Positions 35,982 through 43,348 of a stretch of 64,000 nt of DNA are shown one piece after another (the stretch's first letter is position 1; every line of letters begins with the position of its first letter). Origin of the DNA: CAVYHJ01 sp963768165 [NCBI: uncultured bacterium]. GTDB lineage: Bacteria > UBP4 > UBA4092. The position numbers and the translations under genes are program-made. The stretch is taken from positions 434,001-498,000 of the forward strand of contig CAVYHJ010000026.1 in the NCBI GenBank assembly GCA_963768165.1, in the 5' to 3' direction. The notes beneath the pieces are model-generated. The model did no database searches. It saw only the letters and a list, made by a program, of their open reading frames with translations, and was not told the origin of the DNA.

Positions 35982-36036
35982 TCTTTGAAAAACATTTTTT
36001 CTATCTAATTAGCAATACCTTTTTGCTATTAATCCC
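34931..36036 (+). mobile_element. Insertion sequence, 1106 bp, with 26-bp inverted repeats
   Basis: Terminal inverted repeats at 34931-34956 (GGGATTAATAGTAAAAAGGT...) and 36011-36036 match at 25 of 26 positions. A 5-bp direct repeat AGAAT flanks the element (34926-34930 and 36037-36041). Joining the flanks recreates an uninterrupted dispersed repeat (...GGTTCAGAATGACAGAG...), which strongly supports these borders. It carries one complete transposase gene. Confidence 0.85.
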
Positions 36037-36094
36037 AGAATGACAGAGTAGAGCGAGATTGCTTTGGTTGTAAAGAACACTCCCTCGCAATGAC
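36037..36094. repeat. Right half of the interrupted dispersed repeat
   Basis: Starts with the duplicated AGAAT and continues GACAGAGTAGAGCGAGATTG...CTCGCAATGAC, a pattern with inverted CGAGATTG/CGCAATGAC-type ends typical of small non-coding repeats. Confidence 0.5.
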
Positions 36095-36199
36095 AAAAAG
36101 GGAGTAGGACAAGTTGTAATTTACCCACCTTTTTTAACGTATTTTTTCCATTTTTATAGCAAGCCTGGATAAGAGTTGCTTTTTTCAATTCTTATCTAA

Positions 36200-36254
36200 C
36201 TCCGTACTATCTCCGTATTGTCTTCGTACTTGCTCCGTTTCAGGTTCGTTGGTT
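36200..36254 (+). repeat. Degenerate 11-bp tandem array
   Basis: Five successive 11-nt units beginning CTCCGTACTAT, CTCCGTATTGT, CTTCGTACTTG, CTCCGTTTCAG, GTTCGTTGGTT. The first four share CTYCGT at positions 1-6. Confidence 0.55.
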
Positions 36255-36309
36255 ATCCAGTATTGGTTTGGAATTCATTCGAGTGTTATCCGGGGACAAT
36301 AACAAAACA

Positions 36310-36340
36310 GTTCCGAGTTTCTAGTTTCTAGTTCCTAGTT
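36310..36340 (-). repeat. Heptanucleotide array upstream of gpsA
   Basis: On the minus strand AACTAGG, AACTAGA, AACTAGA, AACTCGG plus a partial unit. Confidence 0.65.
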
Positions 36341-36450
36341 AAAAGAAGAAAAGAAATTACTCCCCTTTTTCCTCAATTGAGAACGAATTATCTCAATTGA
36401 TTTATTTATGATAATATAAAGGAAAATGTTAAATGGTTAAATAAAGGAAG

Positions 36451-36483
36451 GCGTCGGGAAAGAAAAGAGCTCATTCCCGACGC
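36451..36483. repeat. Hairpin with 10-bp stem
   Basis: GCGTCGGGAA (36451-36460) pairs perfectly with TTCCCGACGC (36474-36483) around a 13-nt loop. No U-run, so not a clear terminator. Confidence 0.45.
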
Positions 36484-36518
36484 AGATAAACGCTCAAGTT
36501 CCCGATGCATCTTCAAAT

Positions 36519-36582
36519 GGGCTAAAGCCCAACGAACCGTACACTAAAGTGTCGTAGAAGGTGAAGCCCTCGACTAAAGTCG
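36519..36582. repeat. Three CTAAAG mini-palindromes
   Basis: GGGCTAAAGCCC (36519-36530), ACACTAAAGTGT (36541-36552) and CGACTAAAGTCG (36571-36582). Each has different self-complementary arms around a shared CTAAAG core, so the arms co-vary. The last ends 24 nt before the gpsA start. Confidence 0.6.
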
Positions 36583-36606
36583 GGTAGAACACGAAGATTC
36601 AAAACG

Positions 36607-37620
36607 ATGGTAATACAACCCAAGAAAATCACATTGTTAGGCACAGGGAGTTGGGGATTGGCGTTGGGGAGGTTATTGGCCAATAAAGGATTCCCCATTA
36701 CTATGTGGGATAAGGACACTCCCGCTCTGGAGATTCTGCGCAAGACTCACAAACATCCCAAATTATTGCCCTGGCTTACCCTACCCGATTCGATAAGCAT
36801 AGTAGATGAAGTCCGAGAAGCTGTCGAAAATGCCGATTTTATTATTCTGACCGTACCGTCTCATGCCGTGAGACCTGTCACGTTAGAAATCTCCCGTTTC
36901 ATTCCCCCAAATGCCATTATCGTGAATTGTGCCAAAGGGTTGGAACCGGATTCCATGAAGACGATGACGGAAGTCTTGAAAGACACCTTGGTGATGACTC
37001 CTGGTGACAATATCACCGTCCTGTCCGGACCCAGTCATGCGGAGGAAGTCAGTAAAGATTTGCCGACAACGGTGACGGTCAGCGGAAGTGGCAAGGAAAA
37101 TTTAGTCAAGGTGCAGGAATTATTCATGTCTCCCCGGTTTCGCGTTTATACCAATACAGACTTAATCGGTGTGGAAATGGGGGGTGCGTTAAAAAATGTC
37201 ATCGCGATCGCTGCCGGTGCCTGTGACGGCATGGGGTTTGGCGATAATACCAAAGCGGCGCTCATCACGCGAGGGTTGGCAGAAATGATGCGATTAGGAG
37301 TCAAACGCGGCGCTCATCCGGCGACTTTCTCCGGCTTGGCCGGATTGGGTGATTTGGTAGTGACCTGCGCCAGCCGGCATTCCCGGAATCGGAAATTCGG
37401 TGAACTCCTTGCTCAAGGGTACACTGCCGATAAAGCTTTGGAAGAAATCGGTATGGTGGTGGAAGGCGTAAAAACTACGGAAGCCGCTTATAAACTGGCA
37501 AAAAAATATGCAGTGGAAATGCCCATTACCCAGGAAGTCTATTCCGCGCTCTACCAAAATAAATCTCCTCAGCAGGCCGTTTTGGATTTAATGACCCGTG
37601 ACCCGAAAGCGGAAATATAA
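36607..37620 (+). CDS. gpsA: Glycerol-3-phosphate dehydrogenase (NAD(P)+)
   Basis: 337 aa, normal length. Reduces dihydroxyacetone phosphate to sn-glycerol 3-phosphate for phospholipid synthesis. The N-terminal Rossmann motif LGTGSWGLALGRLLA, the catalytic-lysine segments NCAKGLE and GGALKNVIAIAAGACDGMGFGDN, and AGLGDLVVTCASRHSRNR are all typical. The start ATG at 36607 lacks an evident ribosome site and follows directly on the CTAAAG repeats. It is convergent with ugd; a 7-bp array lies in the gap. Confidence 0.97.
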   Translation: MVIQPKKITLLGTGSWGLALGRLLANKGFPITMWDKDTPALEILRKTHKHPKLLPWLTLPDSISIVDEVREAVENADFIILTVPSHAVRPVTLEISRFIPPNAIIVNCAKGLEPDSMKTMTEVLKDTLVMTPGDNITVLSGPSHAEEVSKDLPTTVTVSGSGKENLVKVQELFMSPRFRVYTNTDLIGVEMGGALKNVIAIAAGACDGMGFGDNTKAALITRGLAEMMRLGVKRGAHPATFSGLAGLGDLVVTCASRHSRNRKFGELLAQGYTADKALEEIGMVVEGVKTTEAAYKLAKKYAVEMPITQEVYSALYQNKSPQQAVLDLMTRDPKAEI

Positions 37621-37624
37621 AAAA

Positions 37625-37660
37625 AGTTTCTGGTTCCGAGTTCCTAGTTTCTAGTTCCTC
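37625..37660 (-). repeat. Heptanucleotide array between gpsA and ugd
   Basis: On the minus strand AACTAGA, AACTAGG, AACTCGG, AACCAGA with partial units at both ends, just after the gpsA stop. Confidence 0.65.
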
Positions 37661-37667
37661 GATTATC

Positions 37668-38957
37668 TTACCGGCCTATGGAGTAATATTCAAACCCCAG
37701 CGCTTCCATTTGTTCGGGATCATATAAATTGCGCCCGTCAAAAACCAACGGTCGTCTCATGATTTCTCGAATCTTTTTAAGGTTTAATAATTTAAACTCA
37801 TTCCATTCCGTGACAACAACGAGGGCATCGCAGCCTTTTGCCATTTCATAAGAACTCTTGCAATAGTCCAGCTTCGGAAAAACCTTTTTAGTATTTTCCA
37901 TGGCGATTGGATCATACGTTTTGATATTTACTTTTTCATCCAATAAAAGACGAATAATCTCCAATGATTTCGCATCCCGAATATCATCGGTATTGGGTTT
38001 AAAAGCCAATCCCAGAATCCCAAAGGTTTTCCCCTTAAGCGGTTTGGCAACATCTTTCATACGGTTCACAAAATTCTCCACGCGCCTTTTATTTATTTCA
38101 ATCACCGATTTTAATAGTTTGAAATCCTCCCCATATTTCGCGGCAGTATGAATTAATGAATCGGTATCTTTCGGAAAGCAGGACCCGCCAAAACCCAGCC
38201 CGGCTTGGAGAAATGCCGACCCGATTCGGGAATCATAACCCATTCCCTTGATTACATGCGAGACATCCGCGCCGGCTTTTTCGCACACATTGGCAATGGC
38301 ATTAATAAATGAGATTTTCGTTGCCAGAAATGCATTGCTGGCATATTTGATTAATTCCGCCGAATTAACATCCGTGATTAACATGGGCCGTTCCAGCGGA
38401 GCGTAGAGTTCCAGTAATTTCATGGCTACATGTTTATTGGGAGCACCGATTACGATTCGTTCCGGGTAAAAAGTATCGTTGATGGCGGAACCTTCTCTCA
38501 AAAATTCGGGATTGGAAACTACATCAAAATCAATATTTTGCCGTTTGTTGGTTTCAATAATATTTCGCACCAAGTCTCCCGTACCGACAGGGACGGTGCT
38601 TTTATTCACAATCACTTTATACCGGTCAATGGATCTGGCAATTTCCTTGGCGGCAGTAGAAACGTAGGATAAATCCGTTTCTCCGTTGGGTTTTGGAGGA
38701 GTACCCACACAAATAAAAATAACATCGGATTTTTTTACTCCCTCCGAAATTTTTGTTGTGAAAGTCATCCGCCGGTCATTTTTATTACGATTGACCATCT
38801 CTTCAAGCCCGGGTTCATAAATCGGCATGACCCCTTTATTAAGCATATCCACTTTTTCTTTTTCTTTATCTACGCAAACAACTTCATTACCCAGGTCGGC
38901 AAATACCGCTCCAGTAACCAACCCTACATATCCGGTTCCTATGACACAAACATTCAT
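37668..38957 (-). CDS. ugd: UDP-glucose 6-dehydrogenase
   Basis: 429 aa. Oxidises UDP-glucose to UDP-glucuronate with two NAD+. NAD motif GTGYVGLVTGAVFADLG at the start, TVPVGTGD, the central ELIKYASNAFLATKISFINA helix and the catalytic cysteine in GFGGSCFPKDTDSL are present. The next gene upstream on this strand (17-nt gap) is a UDP-glucuronate decarboxylase, so together they give UDP-xylose for surface polysaccharide. Confidence 0.96.
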   Translation of the reverse strand: MNVCVIGTGYVGLVTGAVFADLGNEVVCVDKEKEKVDMLNKGVMPIYEPGLEEMVNRNKNDRRMTFTTKISEGVKKSDVIFICVGTPPKPNGETDLSYVSTAAKEIARSIDRYKVIVNKSTVPVGTGDLVRNIIETNKRQNIDFDVVSNPEFLREGSAINDTFYPERIVIGAPNKHVAMKLLELYAPLERPMLITDVNSAELIKYASNAFLATKISFINAIANVCEKAGADVSHVIKGMGYDSRIGSAFLQAGLGFGGSCFPKDTDSLIHTAAKYGEDFKLLKSVIEINKRRVENFVNRMKDVAKPLKGKTFGILGLAFKPNTDDIRDAKSLEIIRLLLDEKVNIKTYDPIAMENTKKVFPKLDYCKSSYEMAKGCDALVVVTEWNEFKLLNLKKIREIMRRPLVFDGRNLYDPEQMEALGFEYYSIGR

Positions 38958-38974
38958 TTTCTTCTCCTTAAAAT

Positions 38975-39907
38975 TTATTTAACTGCGGTTTTAAACCATG
39001 CGACAGTTTTTTCTAATCCCTCATCAAGTGAAATTTTAGGTTCCCACTTCAATTTTTCTTTCGCTAGACTGATATCCGGCTGACGCTGTTTGGGATCATC
39101 CACAGGCAAAGGTTTGAAGACAATTTTACTGGGTGTTCCCGTCAAGGCTTTAATCTTTTTCGCAAAATCGAGAATCGTCATTTCCGCCGGATTTCCCAAA
39201 TTCACCGGCAAATGATATTCCACCTTCAACAACCGGAAAATCCCTTCTACCAAATCAGATACATAACAAAAACTTCTGGTTTGTTTTCCGTTCCCATAAA
39301 CGGTCAGTGGTTTTTTCTTAATCGCCTGTACCATGAAATTGGGTACGACACGCCCATCATTTAACCGCATGCGCGGTCCAAAGGTATTAAAGATACGGAT
39401 AATTCTGGTATTCACTTTGTGATACCGATGGTATGCCATGGTGATGGCCTCAGAAAATCGTTTTGCTTCGTCATAACATCCACGAGGGCCAATTGTATTA
39501 ACATTCCCCCAATAGCTTTCTTTTTGTGGATGTTCCAGCGGATCGCCGTATATTTCAGACGTGGATGCCATCATAAAGACCGCATTTTTCACTTTTGCCA
39601 ACCCCAACATGTTATGTGTACCCAAAGAGCCCACTTTCAAGGTCGGGATTGGATGTTCCAGATAATCGATGGGACTGGCGGGAGACGCAAAATCAAGAAT
39701 ATAATCTATTTTCCCGGGAATCTTTAATTCCTTACAAATATTATGTTTGATGAATTTGAATTTCGCAGATTTAATAGATGCGATATTATCCATTGATCCG
39801 GTAATCAAATTATCTACGGCAATCACCTGATGTCCTTCTGCAATCAGCCGTTCGCATAAATGGGAGCCGATAAATCCAGCCCCTCCTGTTACAATTGTCC
39901 TCGGCAT
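38975..39907 (-). CDS. uxs: UDP-glucuronate decarboxylase (UDP-xylose synthase)
   Basis: 310 aa extended short-chain dehydrogenase. [15 protein letters not shown] binds NAD; the catalytic Tyr and Lys are in [22 protein letters not shown] and the C-terminal [17 protein letters not shown] are typical of UXS. It converts UDP-glucuronate to UDP-xylose. Start ATG 39907 has AAAGGAG upstream. Neighbours are ugd downstream and a GHMP sugar kinase upstream (12-nt gap), which suggests a small nucleotide-sugar operon for envelope glycans. Confidence 0.93.
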   Translation of the reverse strand: MPRTIVTGGAGFIGSHLCERLIAEGHQVIAVDNLITGSMDNIASIKSAKFKFIKHNICKELKIPGKIDYILDFASPASPIDYLEHPIPTLKVGSLGTHNMLGLAKVKNAVFMMASTSEIYGDPLEHPQKESYWGNVNTIGPRGCYDEAKRFSEAITMAYHRYHKVNTRIIRIFNTFGPRMRLNDGRVVPNFMVQAIKKKPLTVYGNGKQTRSFCYVSDLVEGIFRLLKVEYHLPVNLGNPAEMTILDFAKKIKALTGTPSKIVFKPLPVDDPKQRQPDISLAKEKLKWEPKISLDEGLEKTVAWFKTAVK

Positions 39908-39919
39908 AGTACTCCTTTT

Positions 39920-40783
39920 TTATTTAGTATCGTGACGTATCTGAATTCCCTCAAAATCAAATTTGAATGGAATCACCTGGCAAACGTTTTCCAGTTCATG
40001 AGAGATACGCCTTTTATCTCCAACAAACAGAAGGCAGCCTCCTCCTCCAGCGCCAGTCGCTTTTCCGGCAATTGCTCCTGTCTTACAAGCTCGTTTAAAA
40101 ATATCCTCAATCCGTGGGTTTGTGACACCCTTACCTATTTTCTTTTGTCCTTCCCAATTCTGATTCATTAAATTGGCAAATAAACGCAAATTCCCTTTTT
40201 CCAATGCACCGGCCATTTTCTGTGCGGCGTCACGAATTTGAATTAGTCCTTCAATAGTTTTTTTATTTTTATTTTTAAAATTCCGCATGACTTCTGTGAC
40301 AATATTACTCGAAGATCGGCTTTTTCCGGTATAACACAAAACCAAATGCTCTTCGAATTGGTGTAGAAAAGATTTCGTTAACTTAATGGGATGTACTTCC
40401 ACCTTATCCATGTGAAACGTCATATAATTAATCCCGCCAAACGCCGCGGCATACTGATCTTGGCGTCCCCCGGATATTCCAAGCAATTTCTCCAACCAAT
40501 ATGATTTTCCCGCCACATCAGCAACATTCAAATCATTATTGATTAATTTCAACCAAACAATATTCATAGCGGCGGATGTGCCCAAACCGGAAGAAGCTGG
40601 AATATCGCTACGATACTCCACACCTATTTTATCTTCCTTATCAATAATAATTTTCCCTTCTACATATTTATTAATCGCAGCATTTACGACGGTTCCCCCT
40701 TCTTCATCCGAATATGGAGGGACATCGGTCCACCCACCGGCAAAATCAATACGCACCGGTGCCCGTACCATCGTAACACTCAT
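39920..40783 (-). CDS. GHMP-family sugar kinase (heptose-7-phosphate kinase-like)
   Basis: 287 aa. The N-terminal RAPVRIDFAGGWTDVPPYSDEEGG is typical of D-glycero-D-manno-heptose 7-phosphate kinase (HddA) and related L-fucose kinases. The ATP loop PASSGLGTSAAMN and the C-terminal GKATGAGGGGCLLF complete the GHMP fold. It is slightly shorter than HddA (about 320-340), with the shortening in the middle. Partner genes of heptose synthesis (gmhA, hddC) are not in the window, so the substrate is uncertain. Confidence 0.85.
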   Translation of the reverse strand: MSVTMVRAPVRIDFAGGWTDVPPYSDEEGGTVVNAAINKYVEGKIIIDKEDKIGVEYRSDIPASSGLGTSAAMNIVWLKLINNDLNVADVAGKSYWLEKLLGISGGRQDQYAAAFGGINYMTFHMDKVEVHPIKLTKSFLHQFEEHLVLCYTGKSRSSSNIVTEVMRNFKNKNKKTIEGLIQIRDAAQKMAGALEKGNLRLFANLMNQNWEGQKKIGKGVTNPRIEDIFKRACKTGAIAGKATGAGGGGCLLFVGDKRRISHELENVCQVIPFKFDFEGIQIRHDTK

Positions 40784-40811
40784 TGATATACCTTTTTCAT
40801 TAACATTAAAC

Positions 40812-41651
40812 TTACTTGATTAGCATTCCCGCGTAACCATTAACCTGGGAATAATCTCCGGTGACATCGCCGCTAGTTACATATTTTACCAATTCAGCAC
40901 TGGACGCCCCTAATTCTTTCGCCGCTAATAACAGGGTCATTACTCCATTCATCCCACAATACGACAATCCAAATCGTTTAATCCCCTTGGTTAATTCTTC
41001 TGTCTCCAGGTGTGCGATATCATTAATTACTTTTTGATCCTTCCGGTTGGCCATTTCCTGAGTCAAATCCTGGGATAAATCGCTTGTCGCCACTATCACT
41101 ACTCTTCGATCAAATGAATGAATAGAACGCACAATCGCCTTGCTTAATTCTTCACACAACGCAATATTGATACGGGTGGGCAATAATATGGGAATTATCT
41201 TGAAACTTTTTCTTGCAAAATATTGCATGACCGGTAATTGTACTTCAATGGAATGTTCCTTTTCATGAGGATGCGGGTCATCGGACATATTTTTCATAGA
41301 CGCTTTAATGTCCTGCACCAGTCGTTGATTAATCTCCAAATCTCCCAAGGGTGTTTTCCATATCCCGCGTGGAAAAATAGCTGCTTGCCCGGTTTTTTGC
41401 GTATGTATGGGGCCAAGAATGATAAAATCATCCGGGGTTTCAACTTTTCGATACGTTTCCACGAGAACTTTCCCACACCAGTCGTATCCCGCATGAGGAG
41501 TCAATACGCCCATGACCGGTTCGGGAAAAACTTTGGAAACGGGAGACAACTGTTGAATTAATTCACGTATCTTTTCCGCAGATCCCGGATAGAAATGTCC
41601 CGCTACAACCGGATGACGAATAATCATTTCAGAAACACTGCTTTCTTCCAT
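40812..41651 (-). CDS. MEMO1 family protein (AmmeMemoRadiSam system protein B)
   Basis: 279 aa from ATG 41651. An ATG at 41627, giving MIIRHPVVAGHFYPG, is an equally good start by homology. The family fold resembles extradiol dioxygenases. Conserved blocks are PHAGYDWCGKV, FIILGPIHT (usually GPNH), HEKEHSIEVQLPVMQY, ATSDLSQ and YCGMNGVMTLL. In many bacteria it is adjacent to an AMMECR1 domain and a radical SAM protein; neither is in this window. Biochemical role unknown. Confidence 0.9.
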   Translation of the reverse strand: MEESSVSEMIIRHPVVAGHFYPGSAEKIRELIQQLSPVSKVFPEPVMGVLTPHAGYDWCGKVLVETYRKVETPDDFIILGPIHTQKTGQAAIFPRGIWKTPLGDLEINQRLVQDIKASMKNMSDDPHPHEKEHSIEVQLPVMQYFARKSFKIIPILLPTRINIALCEELSKAIVRSIHSFDRRVVIVATSDLSQDLTQEMANRKDQKVINDIAHLETEELTKGIKRFGLSYCGMNGVMTLLLAAKELGASSAELVKYVTSGDVTGDYSQVNGYAGMLIK

Positions 41652-41731
41652 AAAAATAGATTTCAGATTTAAGGTTTCAGTTTTTTCCTGAACGCTGGAA
41701 CCTGTTTTCTTACATTTTTACTTACATTATA

Positions 41732-41959
41732 TCACTGGGACTGTGCCGGAGGCGGGGTACTTGGTTCGGGCGCTGTATCCGTATGTTTTGAAATTTTCAT
41801 GCTAATCATACCCAAGATAATCACAACTAATATAAATATCACCGCACAAACGGTTTTTAGAGGAATTGTTTTCCCTTCCAGACGAGTTTCCCACAACCGG
41901 CCAGCATAAAAGCCGACTAAAAAAAGTACTACTCCGCTAACGACATAATAGAGAAGCAT
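41732..41959 (-). CDS. Small two-pass membrane protein, 75 aa
   Basis: 75 aa with two membrane segments (about 3-20 and 36-53) joined by a short charged loop (GRLWETRLEGKT), then a tail rich in Pro, Ser, Thr (APEPSTPPPAQSQ). Not recognised. It starts 30 nt after the FmdB-like gene stop on the same strand, and codon use is like its neighbours. Confidence 0.6.
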   Translation of the reverse strand: MLLYYVVSGVVLFLVGFYAGRLWETRLEGKTIPLKTVCAVIFILVVIILGMISMKISKHTDTAPEPSTPPPAQSQ

Positions 41960-41989
41960 GGTTTTTAGAGAACCACTTCCTCCTCTTGT

Positions 41990-42214
41990 TTACATACACC
42001 CACAACTACCACCGCAGCAGCCTCCTCCGCCCGTGGAAGACGGGCTGGAGCTAGGAATTCCATTGGATTTACCAATTCCAAAAGCGGATAATTGGATTTC
42101 CACTTTGGGACTACTGCACGTCGGACAAACAACACATTCCTTGTCTTCCGAAGTAAATACCAGTTTTTCAAAATTTCGATTACAATCGCTACATTGAAAC
42201 TCAAAAAGGGGCAT
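41990..42214 (-). CDS. FmdB-family zinc ribbon protein
   Basis: 74 aa with AAAGGAGAG before the ATG. The FmdB/CxxC_CxxC_SSSS pattern is clear: MPLFEFQCSDCNRNFE, VVCPTCSSPKVE. The C-terminus is Gly/Cys-rich (GGGGCCGGSCGCM), a tail that some members have and that may bind an extra metal. The family was named for putative regulators of formamidase but has no firmly known function. Confidence 0.88.
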   Translation of the reverse strand: MPLFEFQCSDCNRNFEKLVFTSEDKECVVCPTCSSPKVEIQLSAFGIGKSNGIPSSSPSSTGGGGCCGGSCGCM

Positions 42215-42277
42215 AATCTCTCCTTTCTATTGGAAGATTTATACTATCTATTCTATTGATTTCTGTCAAGTTAGTGG

Positions 42278-43330
42278 TCAGACAATATATTGGGAGAAGG
42301 CGTCTTTATTGATAGCATACTCATAAGCATCCTGCCCACGAATTTTATTGACCATAATCAAATTTTTCAGACATTGGTCAAGGGTTTGCATCCCCATTTT
42401 TCCACTGGTCTGAATTAAAGAAGGTATTTGATGAGTTTTGCCTTCGCGGACTAATGCCCGAACCGCGATTGTACCGAACATAATTTCCAGAGCGCAAACC
42501 CGACCGCTTCCATCCAATGTCGGTACGAGTGCCTGACAAAGAACTCCAGCGAGACTATTCCCCAACTGTGTTCGAATCTGCGATTGTTGATGGGGTGGAA
42601 AAATATCAATAATGCGGTCCACCGTTGTTGCCGCCGAATTGGTATGCAATGTTGCAAATACCAAATGACCGGTTTCTGCTGCCGTAATCGCCAATTGAGT
42701 GGTTTCCAAATCTCGCATTTCACCTACCAGAATAATATCAGGATCCTCACGTAGAGCGGAACGCAGCGCATTGGCAAAAGAATGGGTATGCGCGACGATT
42801 TCTCTTTGGTTGATCATGCAATTTTTATTCCCATGAACAAATTCAATAGGGTCTTCGATAGTAATAATATGTTCATTGCGATGGATATTGAGATTGTCAA
42901 TGAGAGCTGCCAAAGTTGTAGATTTGCCCGACCCTGTTGGACCCGTCACCAATACGAGACCGCGTTTTAAACGGTTCAATTCAAGAATAGAATCCGGTAA
43001 TCCTAAATCGTGAACAGACTTGATCTTGGTGGGGATGACTCGAAATACGGCACCTTCTCCTCTGCGCTGGTTAAAGACATTGACTCTAAATCGGGATAAT
43101 CCTTGCAATTCCAGAGAAAAATCTATTTCCAGTTGTTCTTGAAACCGTGCTTTTTGCTCATCCGTTAATATATCATAAAGCATGGTATGGACTTCTTCGC
43201 GAGAAACAGCCGCATCCGTTACAGGCTGCAATTGTCCATTAATACGTAACATCGCCGGAGCACCCGAGGAAATATGCAAATCGGACGCATTTTGTTCAAT
43301 CGTCATTTGTAATAATGTTGTTATATCCAT
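42278..43330 (-). CDS. pilT: Type IV pilus retraction ATPase PilT
   Basis: 350 aa. Hexameric motor that depolymerises type IV pili. Walker A GPTGSGKSTTLAAL, the Asp box and Walker B EDPDIILVGEMRDLETTQLA, His box GHLVFATLHTNSA and the PilT hallmark ALVREGKTHQIPSLIQT are present. Downstream of a catalytically degenerate PilB/GspE relative (18-nt gap). No pilin or PilC gene lies in the window. Retraction pili plus ComEC nearby would fit natural DNA uptake. Confidence 0.96.
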   Translation of the reverse strand: MDITTLLQMTIEQNASDLHISSGAPAMLRINGQLQPVTDAAVSREEVHTMLYDILTDEQKARFQEQLEIDFSLELQGLSRFRVNVFNQRRGEGAVFRVIPTKIKSVHDLGLPDSILELNRLKRGLVLVTGPTGSGKSTTLAALIDNLNIHRNEHIITIEDPIEFVHGNKNCMINQREIVAHTHSFANALRSALREDPDIILVGEMRDLETTQLAITAAETGHLVFATLHTNSAATTVDRIIDIFPPHQQSQIRTQLGNSLAGVLCQALVPTLDGSGRVCALEIMFGTIAVRALVREGKTHQIPSLIQTSGKMGMQTLDQCLKNLIMVNKIRGQDAYEYAINKDAFSQYIV

Positions 43331-43348
43331 ATATACGCTTTAAACCGG

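Larger units (their letters stand above)
36095..36606. other. Gene-free repeat-rich spacer upstream of gpsA
   Basis: 512 nt with no plausible gene. It contains an 11-bp-period array, a 7-bp-period array, two CTCAATTGA-type short palindromes (36372-36381 and 36391-36400), a 10-bp-stem hairpin and three CTAAAG mini-palindromes, listed separately. No clear gpsA promoter or ribosome site is visible. Confidence 0.5.

Noticed and set aside
36200-36600. CRISPR array
   Set aside because: Repeats are only 7 to 12 nt, spacers are not of uniform length, and no cas gene is in the window.
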